DNA of 8,596 nucleotides, taken from contig JAABSN010000144.1 in assembly GCA_011390385.1 (NCBI GenBank), positions 1-8,596 on the forward strand, read 5' to 3'. The translations under genes were made by a program, and so were the position numbers. Positions 5,537-8,596 of this stretch are shown one piece after another. Numbering within the stretch: position 1 is the stretch's first letter; each line of letters begins with the position of its first letter. The notes beneath the pieces are model-generated. The model was not told where the DNA came from, did not search any database, and saw only the letters and a program-made list of their open reading frames with translations. The DNA comes from Thioalkalivibrio nitratireducens. Its GTDB lineage: Bacteria > Pseudomonadota > Gammaproteobacteria > Ectothiorhodospirales > Ectothiorhodospiraceae.

Positions 5537-7444
5537 ATGCTGCAATCGATTCGTGACAAGGCATCCGGCTGGCTTGCCTACGTCGTTATTGGCCTGATCG
5601 CCATTCCGTTTGCCCTCTGGGGGCTCGGCGAGTACTTCGGCGGCGCGGGGCCGCTGGTCGCGGCGGAAGTGAACGGACAGGAAATCCCGGTCCGTCTGGT
5701 GCACCAGGAAACGCGGGCACAGCGCGAACAGCTCGAGCGCATGTTTGGCGGCGAGATCCCCGCCGACGTGTTCGATGAGCGTGGGCTCCGCAGTGCTGCA
5801 CTCGACGCCCTGATTCAGCGCGAGCTGCTGCGCAAGGCTGCCGAGGACGCCGGGTTCCGGGCTTCCGGGCGCGGCGTCATCAGCGAGATACGCGGGATTC
5901 CGGCTTTCGTCGAGGATGGGCAGTTCAGCGCCGAGCGTTACCGTGCGGTACTCGAGGCGCAGCGTCTTTCGCCGGCGAATTTCGAACGCGACATCGCACA
6001 ATCCATTGTGCTCGCCCAGATTCAGCAGGCCATCGAGGCCAGCGGTGATCTGCCAGTGGGCAAGGCCACCGAGTTCGCGCGCCTGCGCAACCAGGTCCGG
6101 GTAGCGAGCTGGAGGCTTTTGCCCGTGGCGGAGTTCGATCGTCCCGATGTGGTCGAAGACGCGGCCGTGGAGGCTTATTACCGGGAAAATCCGGAGCGCT
6201 TCACCACTTCCGAGGAGGTACGGGTGGCCTACCTTCGCCTCGATCCGAGCGCGATCGAAGCGGGGATCGCGGTCACGGATGAAGACGTTCGGGAGCACTA
6301 CGAAGTCAATCTGCAGCGTTATGCCGAGCCCGAGCTGCGCCGGGTGCGGCAGATCCTGATCGAGCATTCCACCGAGGATGCAGAGGCGACGGTCCGGGAA
6401 CTGCGTGAACGTATTGATGCCGGAGAGAATTTCGCCGAATTGGCCGAAGCCCATTCCCAGGACGGCCTGTCGGCGGATCGTGGTGGTGACCTGGGCCAGA
6501 TTGCACGCGGGGATCTGGATCAGACCCTGGAGACGGTGATCTTCTCGTTACCCGAGAATCTGATCAGCCAGCCGGTGCGCACAGCGCTTGGCTGGCATCT
6601 GATCGAGGTGACGGAGATCGAACCTTCGCGCCCCCAGCCACTGGAAGCCGTCCGTGACGAGGTGGAACGCGATCTGCGCGATCGCCGCGCCGAACGCCGT
6701 CAGATTCAGGTACTCGATGCCCTGCTGGCCCAGAGCTTCGAGAATCCGGACAGCCTGGTGCCGGCTGCGCGGGCGACCGGGCTGGAGATTCGCACATCCG
6801 ACTGGTTCAGCCGCGAGTCCGGCGATGGGCTCGCCGAGTACCGTGCGGTGCGCGAGGCGGCGTTCAGTACCGCCGTGCGCCGCGATGGCCGCAACAGCGA
6901 GGCGGTGGATCTGCCCGACGGCAGCACCGTGGTCCTGCGTGTGCAGGAGATACAGGAGCCCCGGGTCCTTCCTCTCGACGAAGTCGCGGGACAGATTCGT
7001 GAGATCCTGCAGCAGGATGCGGCGGCGCAGGCGGCACGGGATCGTGGCGACGCGATCCTGGCGGCGCTGGAGGATGGACGCACGCTCGAGGAGATCATTG
7101 CCGATGATCCGGACGCCTGGCGGCGATCGGTGCCGGTAAATCGCACCACAGGCCCGGGTCAGGATGTCGAAATGCCGAGAGGGTTGCGGGAGCATCTGTT
7201 CCAGATGGCGGCGCCCGAGGTGGGCGAGGCGTTTGCGGCCAGTGGCGCGGCGCTCGCGGGTGGGGACTACGCCGTTGTGGTGCTGGAGTCGGTGCGCATG
7301 CTCGAACCCGAGGAAGCCGCGGAGGACGTGGACGGCGTCGCGGACGACCTGCGGACGGCCTACTCGGGCGCGGAAATGCGGGCCTATCTGGCCTGGCTGG
7401 AATCGGAGGCCAATATTCTGCGTTACCCGGAGAACCTCGAATAG
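5537..7444 (+). CDS. ppiD: PpiD periplasmic chaperone, parvulin-like SurA-type protein
   Basis: The 635-residue protein is close in length to E. coli PpiD (623), an inner-membrane-anchored periplasmic chaperone that works near the SecYEG exit on newly exported proteins. A short cytoplasmic N-terminus precedes one membrane segment (about 12-31, AYVVIGLIAIPFALWGLGEY with no cleavage site). Next come a SurA_N-like region with VNGQEI (45-50) and GIPAFVEDGQFSAERYR (120-136), the parvulin domain (about 266-360: RQILIEHS, DRGGDLGQIARGDL, ISQPVRTALGWHLIEV), and a long C-terminal region to 635. The first conserved parvulin histidine is Gln272 here, while the second (His354) is kept, so isomerase activity may be weak, as reported for E. 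coli PpiD. The start has GGAGAGA about 5 nt upstream. A TATGAT box at 5490-5495 could be a -10, with no good -35. The usual lon-hupB upstream neighbours are absent; yjbQ is there instead. Confidence 0.94.
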   Translation: MLQSIRDKASGWLAYVVIGLIAIPFALWGLGEYFGGAGPLVAAEVNGQEIPVRLVHQETRAQREQLERMFGGEIPADVFDERGLRSAALDALIQRELLRKAAEDAGFRASGRGVISEIRGIPAFVEDGQFSAERYRAVLEAQRLSPANFERDIAQSIVLAQIQQAIEASGDLPVGKATEFARLRNQVRVASWRLLPVAEFDRPDVVEDAAVEAYYRENPERFTTSEEVRVAYLRLDPSAIEAGIAVTDEDVREHYEVNLQRYAEPELRRVRQILIEHSTEDAEATVRELRERIDAGENFAELAEAHSQDGLSADRGGDLGQIARGDLDQTLETVIFSLPENLISQPVRTALGWHLIEVTEIEPSRPQPLEAVRDEVERDLRDRRAERRQIQVLDALLAQSFENPDSLVPAARATGLEIRTSDWFSRESGDGLAEYRAVREAAFSTAVRRDGRNSEAVDLPDGSTVVLRVQEIQEPRVLPLDEVAGQIREILQQDAAAQAARDRGDAILAALEDGRTLEEIIADDPDAWRRSVPVNRTTGPGQDVEMPRGLREHLFQMAAPEVGEAFAASGAALAGGDYAVVVLESVRMLEPEEAAEDVDGVADDLRTAYSGAEMRAYLAWLESEANILRYPENLE

Positions 7445-7445
7445 A

Positions 7446-7466
7446 CCGCCGCATCCCGGTCGGCGG
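7446..7466. terminator. GC hairpin between convergent ppiD and fur
   Basis: CCGCCG (7446-7451) pairs with CGGCGG (7461-7466) across a 9-nt loop, two bases after the ppiD stop codon and 29 bases before the fur stop. No T-run follows on either strand, so it may only slow polymerase or protect the mRNA ends. It is the only obvious stem in the 51-nt gap. Confidence 0.35.
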
Positions 7467-7495
7467 CCGCTCCCGCCACTGAGGCCGCGCTGGCG

Positions 7496-7921
7496 TCAGT
7501 CGCTGCGGTGCGGGCAGTTGTCGGTGAGGCAGTCGCCGTACAGGACCAACGCGTGGTCCTTGATGCTGTACCCGTGTCTCGCCGCGATCTCGTGCTGGCG
7601 CTGCTCGATGGTTTCGTCGAAGAACTCCTCGACCCGGCCGCATTGGTTGCAGACGATATGGTCGTGATGGCCGCCGCGGTCCAGCTCGAAGACGGCCTGA
7701 TTGCCCTCGAAATGCAGCCGCGCGACGAGTCCCGCGGCCTCGAACTGGGTCAGCACACGGTAGACGGTGGCCAGGCCGATTTCCTCTCCGGATTCGAGCA
7801 GTTCCCTGTAGATGGCCTCGGCGGTCAGATGACGGGTCTCGGATTCCTCCAGGATCTGCAGGATCTTCATGCGCGGTAGCGTGATCTTGAGCCCGGCTTT
7901 CTTCAGGTTTTGCGTTTCCAC
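7496..7921 (-). CDS. fur: Ferric uptake regulator Fur
   Basis: The 141-residue protein is an iron-dependent DNA-binding repressor. The winged-helix N-terminus carries LKKAGLKITLPRMKILQIL (6-24) and the recognition helix GEEIGLATVYRVLTQF (45-60). The C-terminal dimerisation and metal domain has HHDHIVCNQCGRVEEF (85-100) and a second cysteine pair C131/C136. All metal ligands known from E. coli Fur are present two positions earlier: H31, E79, H88, E99 and H85, D87, E106, H123, plus structural zinc cysteines 91, 94, 131 and 136. The start codon is GTG (plus-strand CAC at 7919-7921), chosen because the N-terminus then matches Fur exactly and a GAGGA ribosome site lies 8 nt upstream. It is divergent from bamE, the arrangement known for fur and omlA in Pseudomonas. 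No clear Fur box was found in the shared intergenic region. Confidence 0.97.
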   Translation of the reverse strand: METQNLKKAGLKITLPRMKILQILEESETRHLTAEAIYRELLESGEEIGLATVYRVLTQFEAAGLVARLHFEGNQAVFELDRGGHHDHIVCNQCGRVEEFFDETIEQRQHEIAARHGYSIKDHALVLYGDCLTDNCPHRSD

Positions 7922-7963
7922 TGGAGATGTCCTCGTCGCCCGGTGGCTGCTGGCACCGGGTGG

Positions 7964-7992
7964 ATTGTTGTAAGATCAACCGCGATGCTCAA
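7964..7992 (-). promoter_or_regulatory. Candidate sigma70 promoter for fur
   Basis: On the minus strand TTGAGC (7987-7992) and AACAAT (7964-7969) are separated by 17 nt; each box matches the consensus at four of six bases. Transcription would start about 30-40 nt before the fur GTG. On the plus strand TAAGAT (7971-7976) sits in the same spacer and could be the bamE -10, though no good -35 precedes it. The two promoters would then overlap. Confidence 0.35.
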
Positions 7993-8019
7993 CCCCGGAA
8001 CATGGGATATGACCGCCTG

Positions 8020-8358
8020 ATGCTCAAGATTCTCATTTCTATCGCTTTGACCGCAAGCCTGCTCAGTGCCTGCAGTGGATTCCCCACTTTTCGTCTCGAC
8101 GTGCAGCAGGGTAACGCGATCGAGGACAGCCAGGTGGCCCAGCTCCGCGAAGGCATGACCCCGGGACAGGTGCGGTTCCTCCTCGGCACCCCGCAGGTAA
8201 CCGGCACCTTCGTCCGTGAAGACCGGTGGGACTACGTGTACTACCTTCGTCCCGGCCGGGGTCCGACCGAGTTGCGACGGGTCAGCATCTTCTTCGATGC
8301 GGGGCGTGTGGCACGGATCGAGGACACGCACCCGCCTGCGGAGACATCCGGCGGCTGA
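8020..8358 (+). CDS. bamE: BamE/OmlA outer-membrane assembly lipoprotein
   Basis: The 112-residue protein is a small lipoprotein subunit of the BAM complex that inserts beta-barrel proteins into the outer membrane; BamE stabilises the BamA-BamD contact. The signal peptide MLKILISIALTASLLSAC ends in the lipobox LSAC with Cys18 as acylated residue and Ser at +2, consistent with outer-membrane sorting. The SmpA/OmlA domain follows: VQQGN (28-32), VAQLREGMTPGQVRFLLGTPQV (39-60), WDYVYYLRPG (70-79) and VSIFFDAGRVARIE. The start at 8020 gives a typical lipoprotein signal. An in-frame ATG at 8002 would add six residues, and neither start has a strong ribosome site. It is divergent from fur and ends in a likely terminator. 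The rnfH/ratA genes that often follow in related genomes are not seen. Confidence 0.94.
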   Translation: MLKILISIALTASLLSACSGFPTFRLDVQQGNAIEDSQVAQLREGMTPGQVRFLLGTPQVTGTFVREDRWDYVYYLRPGRGPTELRRVSIFFDAGRVARIEDTHPPAETSGG

Positions 8359-8378
8359 GCCTGCAGGGGCCGCTTTTT
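8351..8378 (+). terminator. Probable intrinsic terminator of bamE
   Basis: GCGGC (8351-8355) pairs with GCCGC (8369-8373) across a 13-nt loop and is followed directly by TTTTT (8374-8378). The left arm overlaps the last bamE codons and the loop begins with its TGA stop. The stem is short, but the T-run at the correct position supports the call. Confidence 0.5.
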
Positions 8379-8596
8379 GCACGCAGCGGTTCGCTACGCA
8401 GCGCTTCCGTGATCCCGAGGCCGCCCGACGCACCGCAACCTCGCGTGGGTGATGGCGGCAGACTCCTCTTGACGGTGGTTCAACCCGCACCGCTCTAGAG
8501 CCGTCGACGGAAGAAGCGACGGGAATTCAACGGCCCCAGACGCAGCCTCCTTAGACTCTGGCTCATCAGGTTCGCAGGATGGTGCAGCCAGCGAAC
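8379..8596. other. No supported gene; uncharacterised right end
   Basis: No frame here shows a recognisable protein or a start with a good ribosome site, and no REP-type palindrome is present. Small structures seen are AGCG-gtt-CGCT at 8385-8395, a perfect 10-bp palindrome CCGTCGACGG at 8501-8510, a TTGACG -35-like box at 8469-8474 without a good -10, and CCAGA...TCTGG arms near 8534-8560. On the minus strand a frame open from the window edge ends in TAG at 8495-8497 (33 codons). It could be the C-terminal tail of a gene beyond the window, but its arginine-rich sequence matches no family I know. Confidence 0.4.

Noticed and set aside
5489..6454. Minus-strand open frame (321 codons) opposite ppiD
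   Set aside because: It is antisense to a clear ppiD with GC-rich codon bias, and has no recognisable domain.
7922..8019. Fur box in the fur/bamE intergenic region
   Set aside because: No stretch resembles the GATAATGATAATCATTATC consensus well enough on either strand.
8475..8560. tRNA or tmRNA-like segment after bamE (GGTTCAA, GACGGGAATTC)
   Set aside because: The flanking bases do not form a T-arm, anticodon arm or acceptor stem, and the similarity to the tmRNA 5' end is limited to a few bases.

Overview
The window is a GC-rich chromosomal segment from a gammaproteobacterium. Orthologues of tatD, pepN, yjbQ, ppiD, fur and bamE, together with the divergent fur/bamE pair, point to that class. 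The residues resemble sulfur-oxidising or halophilic Chromatiales-type lineages, but the genus is inference. Six of the seven genes are housekeeping genes with recognisable active-site or lipobox residues, and no phage, transposase or CRISPR is visible. The one accessory component is a family of short interspersed repeats.

Layout. Positions 1-185 carry a small array of palindromic repeats. tatD (minus, 233-1033) follows, then a repeat unit (1080-1185) in the gap between the divergent tatD and pepN starts. pepN (plus, 1279-3918) ends inside a decayed repeat. A second, intact unit follows at 4032-4138. A glycine-zipper lipoprotein gene (plus, 4315-4770) is followed 10 nt later by another unit (4781-4888). 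yjbQ (minus, 4948-5367) is divergent from ppiD (plus, 5537-7444). ppiD converges on fur (minus, 7496-7921), which is divergent from bamE (plus, 8020-8358). The last 218 nt contain no gene I can support.

The repeats. Each complete unit is about 106-108 nt: a palindrome headed by GTAG, a spacer of 41-43 nt, then a second palindrome in inverted orientation ending in CTAC. This matches the architecture of REP sequences paired as BIMEs and moved by RAYT (TnpA-REP) transposases. No RAYT gene is in the window. The two palindromes of a unit are different subtypes. Both fold into hairpins with a three-base loop and tandem G.A mismatches, but they keep their stems with different bases. Six units or remnants occupy the first 4.9 kb and none is seen in the last 3.7 kb.

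Gene roles. ppiD, bamE and the glycine-zipper lipoprotein belong to the cell envelope (periplasmic folding, outer-membrane protein assembly, envelope lipoprotein). fur is the global iron regulator. pepN, tatD and yjbQ are cytoplasmic enzymes of peptide turnover, nucleic-acid processing and an uncertain thiamine-phosphate-linked activity. They do not form one operon, and each gene appears to be its own transcription unit.
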